64,000 bases of DNA from Ciona savignyi (lineage: Eukaryota; Chordata; Ascidiacea; Phlebobranchia; Cionidae): contig CH002510.1 of the NCBI GenBank assembly GCA_000149265.1, forward strand, positions 191,176 to 255,175, in the 5' to 3' direction. The notes under the pieces are model-generated. The model ran no database searches. It was given only the letters and a program-made list of their open reading frames with translations, and had not been told where the DNA came from. Below are positions 12,101 to 21,888 of this stretch, one piece after another. The stretch's first letter is position 1, and each line of letters opens with the position of its first letter. The translations under genes and the position numbers were made by a program.

Positions 12101-14791
12101 TAAATTTGTGTTACTTTAATAAATAACTCATTAATAATCACTGCGTTGTATTGTTTTAATTGTAACCAGTAATTTGACGACACTAACCAAACTAACAATT
12201 TTGTATGGTCGCAATAACAGTGAGCCTTTAAACTGCCCACTGTAGTTTCGTTGTTTTGTCCTGTTTCTTTATGTCGAACGTTTTTGTTCGACTGACATGT
12301 GTTGAATAAAAAACAAATTAAAATTAACATGCTGCTGTCATCATTAGTTGTAATTTTTACGACACCCGAAGTCATAAAACCACGACATCTGTCAAAAGTT
12401 ATGTTATGTCACTCCGGAATGCAAAAACCTACAATTGCCCTTTGACACTCGTAGTTGTGGTAAACTAGCCTAAGTTAAGAGTTGCTGCTAAACCACATAC
12501 GGTATTTCATATCATAACTGCAAGTTTGTCCTTATAACCAGATCATAAATATATGTTGCACCATTTCTTGCTTAATTATTTAGGGCTTCGCTAAAAAAAT
12601 ATTTAATAAAGATACTTGGGCCTACTATGACCATCTAATTTAGAGTTCAGTAGCAGAAGAAAATGCAATAGGCTATACGCATAGGAACGCTGTCCGTACG
12701 CACTCGTATGATGGTACGTACTTAGTCACGTTTTAACTTTAATGACTATTTTTACTATTTATTTTGTTATACTAACTAATTGTATTAGATTCTTTTTATT
12801 ACAGGGACCAATGCATAAATAGTAATTTACAATATAATTTAGCATTACAAATAGCGGAACAAACTTAAAATAATTTTGGGATTGCTCTCTTGTATATGTT
12901 TGTTTGAGTCATATTGTTAGTGTAATTCTGTTTCTTGTGTATCGACGATGCAGATTTACAAACAAAGGTAGAATAATAGGATAAGTTAATTCGTGTAGAA
13001 TAACATTTTTCATGTTTTATTCCCCACCTGAACGTGGAAAAACGCAATTGGCAATATTACACAGGCAAAAGTCAGATTACCTTGCGCCCTCCGTACCAGA
13101 GCCANNNNNNNNNNNNNNNNNNNNNNNNNNNNNNNNNNNNNNNNNNNNNNNNNNNNNNNNNNNNNNNNNNNNNNNNNNNNNNNNNNNNNNNNNNNNNNNN
13201 NNNNATGGGAGAGAGGCCTCGTCAGCGACAAGTGGCTTCACTTGTATTGGCTTTCATCACCGCTGCAGTGCTGTTACAGAGAACTCTTCTCTGGCGACAT
13301 CTGTCGGCGTTTATCACATGGGCCTGGAAGGCAAAATACATCATATGATAATTCAGATCGGTGTCTGCTGTACGTGTCTGTTATTATATTCTACATCTGG
13401 CATGACAAGTCAGTCGTATGTCAAAGACAAAGAATAAAAAATTGACTACTTGAGACAAAATTGCTTATTGTTTTTCTGGATAGCCTATAGCTTGATGTAT
13501 AGGGGTAATAGAACTATTTCAAAGCTTTTTTTCTGTAAAATGCTCATTTAAAATAAACCAGTTTGTACTTAAGTTAAATAAAATCCAACTGATTATATGG
13601 TATGATTGCATCTGGTAAGGTTGTGTGTTAAAAGAAGGCTCTGCAATTATGTTATAAAAAAGGCTTGACAAGGACGCGACTACAGTGTAGTAAAAATAAG
13701 TTCCACTGTAAAAATACTTAACTTGTCCGTACTGCGTGTGCGCGAAAAGGGGGTGGAAAAATTATATATATTTTTCCCAGTCATTAAATGGCAAACGCAA
13801 CAATGCTTGATTATGAATTGCAAACAAAAGTAAAATGACCTTAAAAGGGGTATGAATATCAAATACAGTGGAACCCCGCTTACCTGACCACCTATGGGAC
13901 CGTCATCAAGCGGTCGCGTTAGCGGGGTGGTCGAGTTAGTGAATTTTGCTTTAAAGCAAGTTGTCGTCATATGCAGTCAAAACGTTTGCCTTTTTACTAA
14001 ATTTTAACTAAATGCCATTATGTTTTGCAAAAAGATTTTAAACAACTGTTAATTCTAAAATTTATCTTATAAAATTCAGTTCTGTTAGCCACAATTTTCT
14101 TTGTGTGTGCGTACGCGCTCATGTAAACCTATTGTTTTGATCACAAAAGAAATTTAAACTTATTATTTTGGTGACAAAAGCACATTATTGAGCACATGTG
14201 GTCGCTTTAGCGGAGTTAAATTTGAAGTTTTGGACCAAAAAATGGCGGTCCTGGTCTGGAAACCGGGGTGGTCGCGTTATTGAAACAGAATGCAATGCAT
14301 TACCATAGTAAATTATTTGGGACCGCAATAAAGTGGTCCTGATAGTGAGGTGGTCGTGTTATCGAGGTGGTCGTCAAGCGGGGTTCCACTGTATTTGTTA
14401 TAGAGCTTGAGAGGTTGTTACACAGATGTAATGTAACTCAGAATTATTGCATTCTGTTAGATTCAAGAATTTCATTTTTTTATTTTAATATGATAATCAT
14501 GCACAATCAATTTTTTTTTCACTGTGTTTAAGCAATGTCTGGCAAATCCGTTGCCTGCTAAAAGTGTAGATAAGAGTGAATTAACCCTAAATGTTTTCCG
14601 CATACAAAACCAGGTTAAAATTGCTAGAAGAATGTTATGTATTCATATTAACTCTTTTTCCGGTAGAAATAGCGTCGCGAAATAACGCTGAAGCAGTTTC
14701 AAGCAACTGGGCTTTGGAATGCATTGCCACCTTCACTGTACAACCTACTGCGGTCTTTCCAGTTGAGGAATTTGAATCTGAAATGACCTAA
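168..14791 (+). CDS. BRCA1: BRCA1 orthologue (5' end outside window), 21 exons
   Basis: DNA-damage-response scaffold and, with BARD1, ubiquitin ligase of homologous recombination in the nucleus (family knowledge). Exons: 168-239, 485-564, 793-938, 1000-1858, 2217-2315, 2615-4106, 4313-4355, 4642-4778, 5137-5284, 5475-6214, 6726-6824, 7156-7350, 7659-7744, 8026-8449, 8621-8783, 9154-9253, 9860-10021, 10391-10483, 10740-10882, 11268-11408, 14667-14791. All junctions are GT-AG and keep phase, giving about 1848 residues, near the size of human BRCA1 although the N-terminal RING exons lie upstream. The last five exons encode two BRCT repeats: THVIVRTE, RTLKYLQAIASKSWVVS, WVTQS and EFEV in the first; GPRRSRES, ICCYPPF, KMCGAAV and SSNWALECIA in the second. 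These match BRCA1 better than BARD1. The middle is low-complexity, Lys/Ser/Thr-rich and probably disordered. A possible polyadenylation signal AATAAA lies at 14901-14906. The donor at 4778 could instead be 4772 (two codons shorter). Confidence 0.9.
1000..1858 (+). CDS. BRCA1: BRCA1 large exon, disordered region
   Basis: An 859-bp exon coding 285 residues rich in Thr, Pro, Glu and Asn, with no recognisable domain. It starts after a TTATTCCAG acceptor in phase 1 and ends at CAG|GTAATT in phase 2; both phases agree with the neighbouring exons. It corresponds in place to the long unstructured centre of vertebrate BRCA1, which here is divided among several exons rather than held in one giant exon. 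Confidence 0.8.
2615..4106 (+). CDS. BRCA1: BRCA1 largest exon, basic disordered region
   Basis: A 1492-bp exon coding about 497 residues. It contains a strongly basic stretch (HKRKRVKVKRTPKKPK, followed by RRHKKKPK) that could act as nuclear localisation or DNA-binding sequence, and a second one near the end (PIPKRKIQKGKRTGGRPK), which resembles an AT-hook (GRP core). Several Ser-Pro and Ser-Gln sites are candidate kinase targets. No folded domain is visible. The exon begins after CGTAG and ends at GAG|GTATGG, both in phase with neighbours. Confidence 0.8.
9860..14791 (+). CDS. BRCA1: BRCA1 tandem BRCT-domain exons
   Basis: Five exons (9860-10021, 10391-10483, 10740-10882, 11268-11408, 14667-14791) encode the two C-terminal BRCT repeats that bind phosphoserine partners in the vertebrate protein. 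The last exon was placed by similarity: SSNWALECIA corresponds to the REWVLDSVA part of the second BRCT, and the phase-1 donor at 11408 joins the phase-1 acceptor at 14666 without changing frame. The protein ends 15 codons after the VQP motif, a short tail like that of vertebrate BRCA1. The 3.26-kb final intron is far longer than the others because of transposon insertions. Confidence 0.88.
11548..12073. mobile_element. 526-bp Tc1/mariner- or pogo-type MITE, copy 1
   Basis: It begins CAGTGGAACCCCGCTTACC and ends with the near inverse, AAGCGGGGTTCCACTG, and is flanked by TA on both sides (11546-11547 and 12074-12075). TA target duplication and CAG termini are typical of Tc1/mariner/pogo elements. 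There is no long ORF, so it is non-autonomous. Sub-terminal GTGGTCG(CGTTA) motifs recur in inverted orientation. It lies in the last BRCA1 intron. Confidence 0.85.
13105..13204. other. assembly gap of 100 N
   Basis: A run of exactly 100 unknown bases inside the last BRCA1 intron, between the two MITE copies. The flanks (13012-13104 and 13205-13330) resemble degraded SINE sequence. Reading frames drawn across the gap are meaningless. Confidence 0.99.
13866..14391. mobile_element. 526-bp Tc1/mariner- or pogo-type MITE, copy 2
   Basis: Same length and, by eye, same sequence as the copy at 11548-12073, in the same orientation and flanked by TA (13864-13865, 14392-14393). The flanks outside the TA are unlike those of copy 1, so this looks like a second insertion rather than a duplication of the region. 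Confidence 0.85.
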
Positions 14792-16441
14792 AATGTTTTT
14801 ATTTGGGCGACACAAAACTGAAATCTCAAGCCAAATATGGTGTAGATATGCTATGCATCACATTTTGGTTGTTTCTTTTAAGGATAAAGTGTTTTATTTA
14901 AATAAAACATGTTGCTACAAAAAGGGTGATCACCGACATTTATTTCAATTGTTTTAGGTACATTAAAATGTACAATGTTATTGTATTTTTTCAACTTAAG
15001 TTTGTGGGTCATTGAGACGGTTAAGACCACCATTTTAAAAAGACAATTGATTTATTTTTAATTCAGTTATTTTGTGGACACCTGCGGCTTTTAATTTCTA
15101 TATTTTCTTTGGTTACAATTTAGATTTTCAATCTAGAATTTTATTTGATCTTTTATTTTCTGCTTAATTCAACTTTCTTTAGGCCACTTTCAGGTCACTT
15201 ATATAGTCAATTTCGTTTCAGTGTTTCCTATTTCTGCCTTATATTTCATGATTTACCACTTTTCGTTGTTGTAAATTTAAGTTTTAATATTTTCCATAAT
15301 TCCTGTATGCAAACAGTAAAATCCGAAACTGAATCTCTGTTATATTCGTTGATCACACAGAAGTTCTTTAGTAATAATCAACTTTATAGTTATACGCGTT
15401 AAATGGCGATCGCAACATATTTGTTATCTGATACGACGCTGTGCAAATACTAAAGTAATACTGTGTAAAGATAGTATAGTTGAGGTATCCATTTCGACGT
15501 GCTTTTTATTTGACATTACTAAAGGGACGGACACCTAATCAATATCAGGAAATATTTTGCGATCGATCAGCGGTATAATGCAAGTCTGCGTTGGTTTGGA
15601 TTGGCAGACTGCGAAGGTCGCAGGCCGGTCAAACATGCAGAATAAAACCGTCGTGTTGATTGCCTCGTTTATAACCGATAAGTCACCTTTCACTTGTTGA
15701 CAAAACTTGACATGTAGCCTACTTCGCAGTTTCAACAAGTGTTTAATAATAATAGGAAGTAACCCTAATAGTTCAGTTCAATGACTAGTAAGTACATCCA
15801 AGATAGTAGTATTAAAAGTCACTGGGCTGCATAAAAATGATGTTTACCGAACATTCAGAATATTGGCCAGACATGCGGCTGTCACGTGATAGTTGTGCAG
15901 ATTAACACGTGCATCACAGCTTGGCAACAAATGCGGTAAAAATTAAAACTTTTGGACCGAAAACTCAGCAGGGCAGAAGACAGTAAGTCAAAGACAATGT
16001 CGTAATAAGGATAAAACACAGAGATTTAAGAAATCGAGTCAAATTAGGTTAGATAACGTTCTTCGAAGATGTTATTTCCATGTGCATCAAAGAATCCAAA
16101 ACTACAATACCGGTAAACTTTGTGACTTTGCTGAAGGTTTTATTAACATAAAAACAATGTTAATAGCCTGGCCTACTAGTACAGTATTTTTAAAGTTGTA
16201 GATTGATATAAATAAATAGTCAAGAATAAAATATTACGTCCAAGTGAATGTAAAAATGCTGGTTATTCAACGTATATATTTCTAAATCAAGTATCTATGC
16301 ATCGGTCTAATGTCCCAATAAACTTTCAACAGGTTAATGGCGTAGCGTATTTTGATTTAAATGTTTGTGCACATATGAAATTACAGGAAGTCCATCTGGT
16401 CAATTTTATATGTTCGATTCCAAAGTTGTAAAAGAGCTACT
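14792..16441. other. intergenic: BRCA1 3' region to NT5DC upstream region
   Basis: No convincing exon seen. It contains the BRCA1 3' end, then AT-rich sequence. Just before the next gene, ATTACAG at about 16380-16386 is a good AG acceptor with no matching upstream donor. It could be a trans-splice or outron acceptor, since spliced-leader trans-splicing is common in ascidians; this is inference. Confidence 0.4.
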
Positions 16442-18559
16442 ATGTCTTCTACTGTTGTGCGACAAGTTACCAGGACACTTCTTTCGGTTCCAAAAGCTAA
16501 CGCTTCCCAAATATGCATATCCGCTTTGCACACAAGTTTGAAATCACCTTTAAGTAATGTTAGCGGCTGTAGTAACGTGGAGTTTATGAAGACAAGGTAT
16601 AATGATTTACGTGAGCTCATTTATGAAGACCATGAACAAGTGCATAATGTAGACCCAAAGGGAGTTTTTGCTATTAATCAAATCAATCTTGGACAAGTCG
16701 GAGTTTATGGGTTTGATTACGACTACACTTTGGCTCAATATTCAGACATTATGCAAGAGTTTATCTACAAAGAAAGCACCAAGGTTTTGGTAGAAAAGCA
16801 TAATTTTCCAAAAGATTTATTAAACATTTCTTTTATTCCAAATTTCTGCATTCGAGGCTTGCATTACGACATCCAAAGAAGTTTGCTAATGAAAGTTGAT
16901 ATCTGCAATGTTATTCAGCTGGGCACAGTCTACAGAGGTTTACAAGCAGTACCAGATGAAGAAGTCATGCAACTTTTTAAAGGAACTAGGCATATTCCCA
17001 AAAATATAATAGACCAATCTTATTTACAAGATGGTGAATCTTTGCGCCAGCTAATGGACATATTTTCAATGCCAGAAATGATGCTACTCGCCAATGTAGT
17101 TGAGTATTTTACACAAAGAAATATTGTTTATGATCCCAGGATCCTGTTTGAGAGTGTTCAAGATTCGGTGAGAGCTGTACATGTTTCTGGTCTCTTGTAT
17201 GACGAGGTGTCCTCAAATATTGACAAATATTTAGTCAAAGGAAGTATGGAGCCATTCATCAACTTTTTACTTAATGGTGGAAAAAAGTTATTCTTAATAA
17301 CAAATAGTGGCTATCATTTTGTTAACTGTGGACTCAGACATCTGATTGGTCCTGACTGGAGGGATGCCTTCGATGTTGTGATTGTGCAGGCGAAAAAGCC
17401 AAGATTCTTTCATAAGGGTTCACGGCCTTTTAAATGTGTAACACCAGACAATTCCTCATCTAATTTGTTGGTCTCGTGGGAAAGAGTAAACGAATTTAAA
17501 AAGGGACAAGTTTATTGTGAAGGCTGTATCAATGAATTGATGTTGCTGTCAAATTGGGTGGGAAACGAGGTCCTATACTTCGGAGACCAGATTTATGCAG
17601 ACCTTTCTGACCCTACCTACTCATATGGATGGAGAACTGGAGCAATAATTCCAGAACTGGAAGATGAAATAACTGTGATGAATTCACGTGTCTTCGGACA
17701 TTCAGTAATCTGGTTGCAAACTTTGGAGCGACTTCTGGAAAGAATGCAGGTTATTTGATAAAAAATAGTTTTTATAAAATAGATACATTTATTTATCATA
17801 TAATTGATAAAAGAGCACATTTGTGTCTTAATAATTGCGCAGAAATATTCCCGTTCCTTTCTGTCCATCCTCTTTGCCAACGAAATTACAGTTGTCTCTC
17901 GTAAAGCTTGCATTCACTTAATTTTTGCAAACATATTATATGGCCCCTTTAGATTAAAAAATGTCTGAAATGTGCCTATCTTTGTATGGGATTACAGGAT
18001 GCACCATTATATGTTTATGTGAATGGAAAATTCTGGGAATATTAGGACATTATATAGTTTAATATGCAATACAAATGACATGATTGTTACATAAATAATT
18101 CTAAGTTTTGAATGGAATCTTGGGGCATTTTAGCAATTGCAGTGTTGCACATGATATGGTATGGGTAAAATTGAATTTTAAAATTAAATAACTTGGATTA
18201 TTTTTTATTGTGTACAGGTGTATAGAGATGCGGAAAGTCAACAGCTTGTCAATTCTTGGCTTGAAGAACGAAATAAGTTAAAAGTTGAGGTCAAAGAAAT
18301 TTTCAATCCAAGATTTGGTTCTGTTTTCCGGTCTCATTTATCTGCTTCTTATTTCGCTGGTCGACTTTGTCGTATGGCTGATATCTACACTTCTTCCGTT
18401 AACAATTTGACCCAGTACTATCCGAATCATTTCTTTTTTCCATTGCGTGGAACACTACCACATGAGCATGTTGTGAGTTTGGCGTATCAGCATGATGGAT
18501 ACGACTCTGCAATTGAAAGAGCTCTTAGAGATAAAAGACCACCAAATAAACCAAATTAA
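16442..18559 (+). CDS. NT5DC2/NT5DC3-like HAD-family 5'-nucleotidase domain protein
   Basis: Two exons, 16442-17749 and 18218-18559, joined in phase 0 (CAG|GTTATT ... TGTACAG), give 549 residues, close to human NT5DC2/3. HAD motifs are visible: GFDYDYTLAQY near residue 98 (DxDxT, nucleophile Asp), LFLITNSGYHF (motif II) and VLYFGDQIYADL (motif IV, GDxxxxD). The family-specific stretches RGLHYDIQ, LLMKVD, YRGLQ.VPDEEV and GWRTGAIIPELE agree with NT5DC2/3 rather than the cytosolic purine nucleotidase. The product is a putative Mg-dependent phosphohydrolase with unproven substrate. The first 30 residues are basic and hydroxylated with almost no acidic residues, compatible with mitochondrial import. 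The ATG chosen is the first in the open frame. Exon 2 encodes the helical C-terminal extension. Confidence 0.92.
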
Positions 18560-19247
18560 TAGTATTGTACATGCTTTACCTAACCAAATTCGATTTTTCT
18601 GATTATATGTTTGTAGTCAATTGTTCTAAAACAGTAATTTTTTTGGTTATTTTTTCATTGTTAAGATAATGGAACGATTATGCATTGCTTGCCAAAATGA
18701 AATTATCCAAATTGAAGTAACAGGTTTCTTTGCTTTGTTTTGTTGCTATTTGTTTTCATCTTGTACGTGGAAGGTTTTAAAAACGATTTAATAGTACAGC
18801 GCCATTGTGCGGGTATAAACATACCGTATAATTGTTTTATAATACACTGTGTTTGCGTTAAAAAACAGATGAACAAAATATATTTATTACAAAGGTTTAT
18901 TACATTTGTCCAAATCTAAATCTCTTAAACTTTCGGAGAGAATATTTATGCGTATTACGTTGTGGTAAACAAAGGGTAATTGGAAGCTTGGATCAGACAT
19001 TTTGCATTGTTGTAATGGGCATTCCTTAAGTTGATCGGAAGGTAACTGACACTGTTAGGCAGGTTTTGTAAAACAATGGAATTTGATTTTATTGGAGAGT
19101 ACAAAGTGAACTAAATACAAGAGAGAATATCACACGGACACACGTCAGTTTTTCATGCCCACCATCATGTTACCGGAGCTATTGCAATATGTTGTACAAT
19201 GTACATGATTGCGATGTGAGTTTTACTTCAACCTATCAATCCACTAA

Positions 19248-20253
19248 CAGGGTTGCCAGACGGAAAATCTGCCTTACGGCCAAACTGTGTTTGCTTTACG
19301 GCCAAAATTCGGCCAATTTGTATCAAGTACAAAATAAACTATTTAATTTAGCCAATTGGGCTATTTATCTCTATATTTGTTCAAAAATTGTATAGTTTTA
19401 TCTACCTCCAGATTTGTCGAACCCATTCAAATACTATATACAGTAGAACCCCGCTTACCTGACCACCTATGGGACCGTGATCAAGCGGTCGCGTTAGCGG
19501 GGTGGTCGTGTTAGTGAATTTTTATTTGGAGCAAGTTGTCGTCATTTGCAGCTTAAACGTCTGCATTTTTACGAAATTTTCACCAAATGCCATTATTTTT
19601 ATCAGATTATGCAGAAAGAATTTAATACTAAAGTTTATCTTGTAGAATTCAGTTCTGTCTGCCACATTTTTTTTGTGTGCGCTCATTTATTCTTATTGTT
19701 TTGATCATAAATAAAATTTAACCTTGTTATTTTGGTGACTAAGACAAATTATTTAGCACATGTGGTCACTTAAGCGGAGTCAAATTTGAAGTTTTGGACC
19801 AAAATATGGCGGTCCTGGTCTGGAAACCGGGGTGGTCGCGTTATTGAAACAGAATACAATGCATTACCATAGTAAAATATTTGGGACCGCACTAAAGTGG
19901 TCTTGATAGTGAGGTGGTCGTGTTATCGAGGTGGTCTCCAAGCGGGGTTCCACTGTACAGTATATAGGAATGCCTACCGTTATTATTTTATTTCAAAACG
20001 TCATAATCAGCTTTGTGTTTTGGTGAATGAGACAATTGATATTATTAATTTATTTCCAATTTTTTTTCCCTTTATTTCTACTGTAGCGTAAAAATAATAT
20101 GACGTTTTGGCTAAAAATTTGACAATATGCTTATACGGCCAAATTCGGCCAAATTTTTCCGCACTGCCAAACTATTTATTTCGCGTCCGGGACGATTTTG
20201 GTAAGGTCAAATTTCTGAAATTTGGCCGTGAAAAAGGCCAAATGGCAACCCTG
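19248..20253. mobile_element. hAT-type element with 8-bp target duplication, containing a nested MITE
   Basis: Left end CAGGGTTGCCAGACGG and right end AAATGGCAACCCTG are inverted. The flanking octamer TCCACTAA occurs at 19240-19247 and 20254-20261, the 8-bp duplication typical of hAT elements. Repeated (T)ACGGCCAAA motifs fill both halves. A TA-flanked MITE (19441-19955) sits inside, so the hAT part alone is about 490 bp and non-coding. Confidence 0.8.
19441..19955. mobile_element. Tc1/mariner- or pogo-type MITE, diverged copy 3
   Basis: It begins CAGTAGAACCCCGCTTACC and ends AAGCGGGGTTCCACTG with TA on both sides. It belongs to the same family as the copies at 11548 and 13866, but carries many substitutions and small deletions (515 against 526 bp). 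It is nested in a hAT-type element. Confidence 0.82.
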
Positions 20254-20387
20254 TCCACTAAGTTTCTTATCAAACACACATGCTGGCTGGTTTCGAGACT
20301 ACAACCTTTCGGCTGCATGCATATCGCGCACGCTTTTGCTTGCCGATTTGGATTTTATATTTAATTCAATGGAGTTAAGGATAGGAT

Positions 20388-20595
20388 ATTCATGTTTATT
20401 CCTGTGAATGGGAAAACCAAGGGGGTTAACACACGGGCAATCGTCAGTTCACCTCGCGCCCATCGGGTTACCGGAGCTATTGCACTGTGTTGGGTATAAT
20501 TTACACGTTCCTTCTATTTGGTAGAACCCATTAATCCGCGAGGTTCAGGCAATTCCCGTTAAGTGCCTTGCCCAAGGACACTACCGACTAACTTA
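20388..20595 (-). repeat. tRNA-like SINE, 5'-truncated
   Basis: The reverse strand reads as the body and tail of the SINE repeated several times in this window: GTCCTTGGGCAAGGCACTT-like block, GAACC..GCGGATTAATGGGTTCTACCAAAT block, GGGCGCGAGGT block and GGTTTTCCCATTCAC tail. The tRNA-like head is missing. Confidence 0.7.
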
Positions 20596-20599
20596 ATAC

Positions 20600-21888
20600 A
20601 ATTGTTATATTGGATACTGAGCTTGGTCAAGGTATTTAGCAATGGTTTTTAACGTTTTAAATGTCACAGCCAAATTAAAAACACCAAGTTTATTCCCAGT
20701 GACATAAAAAAACAAGTTGGTAAGATTCGCCACAGCACTATTCAATATACTGTATCTTCATTGTTATTTTAGTATAAGCGTTAAGAACCACAAAAAGATG
20801 GTTGAAGACCACATACGGTTGTGGTAATCCCACACGTATTTATATTTGTCTTTCTGTATATTTTAACAATTAGGTCGCCATGCCATGTGTTCATATTTTG
20901 TAAATGGGAAATTGCGAATAGTTTCCTGTTTTGGCATGTCAGTCGATGAATTGTTTCCCGCGAGTTCTGTTAAACGCCTGCCAAGCCTCGTGTACAAATG
21001 TGTTTCCTGTTAAGTGTCTTATATAAACTGTATATAATTCCATAATATCAAAAAGCATTTTGGTAGAGCCTCGCTTGGCTTTGTTGCTTTCTCAAGTTAA
21101 CCTTTACTTACCTTAGCTATGCCCCTTGTGTACAGCGCTGTGACTGGCTGCACCTTGCGTGAATATTTAATAAATACCTAACCTATGTTTACCCCCTCGT
21201 CTTACCCTGCTCAATACCCGTTAAAGTAAGAGCACTGTTACACGATTTTGACACCCCTGGTTGGAAATCACTGCTTTAAAGCAACATTTATTATTTTGCA
21301 GAGTATCTTTTTTGTAAATTTACATGTGGCTTAAAAATACCGAAAATGCAGCCTTTTAGTAAGGTGACACCTCAGTATTCGTAAAACACTGTAAGTGTAA
21401 GCAGGTTATAAAAGCAGGTTAATTAACCAAGCGATTAAGGTCCTAAAGACAAATCCGATTATTACGTGTTGGGCGTTGACTGCTGACAACATAACTTTCC
21501 CTGTGCCATTTCTACACAATCAAACATACAACCATTCTGTAAAAACACTAGTATAAATATGGCTTAGAACATCGTTAAATATGCGGGATATATACATAAA
21601 TATATAAAAGCGAGTCCCCGATATATTACTTAGCCGATTGTGAGTTTGTGGTATTTGCTGGTCTACGCTTTGGAAAGCTTTGTTCGAAAACGCTGGTATG
21701 TGACTGCGGTACTTTCCAAATTAAATTGAATGAAAATATCTCAGGCGTTTCGCATTTTGTTCTGATCGCTTTTAAAGTTGGATTGGGCTGTAACTTTGTA
21801 CCCGTTCAAAATTAAATATTACCGATTTACTTACCTACTGCGGTAAAGCAGTGGTACTCTCTTAAAAACTTTTATTGGCACGGCCAAG
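20600..21888. other. intergenic before NEK6/7, repeat fragments
   Basis: No exon seen. GACACCCCTGGTTGGAAATCACTG ending near 21275 looks like one terminus of a hAT MITE (inverse CAGTGATTTCCAACC); the partner terminus was not found. The last 300 bases before the kinase ATG have no clear TATA box; the promoter position is unknown. Confidence 0.35.

Noticed and set aside
13012-13437. ORFs running through the assembly gap
   Set aside because: They contain 34 unknown residues; the flanks are SINE-like debris.
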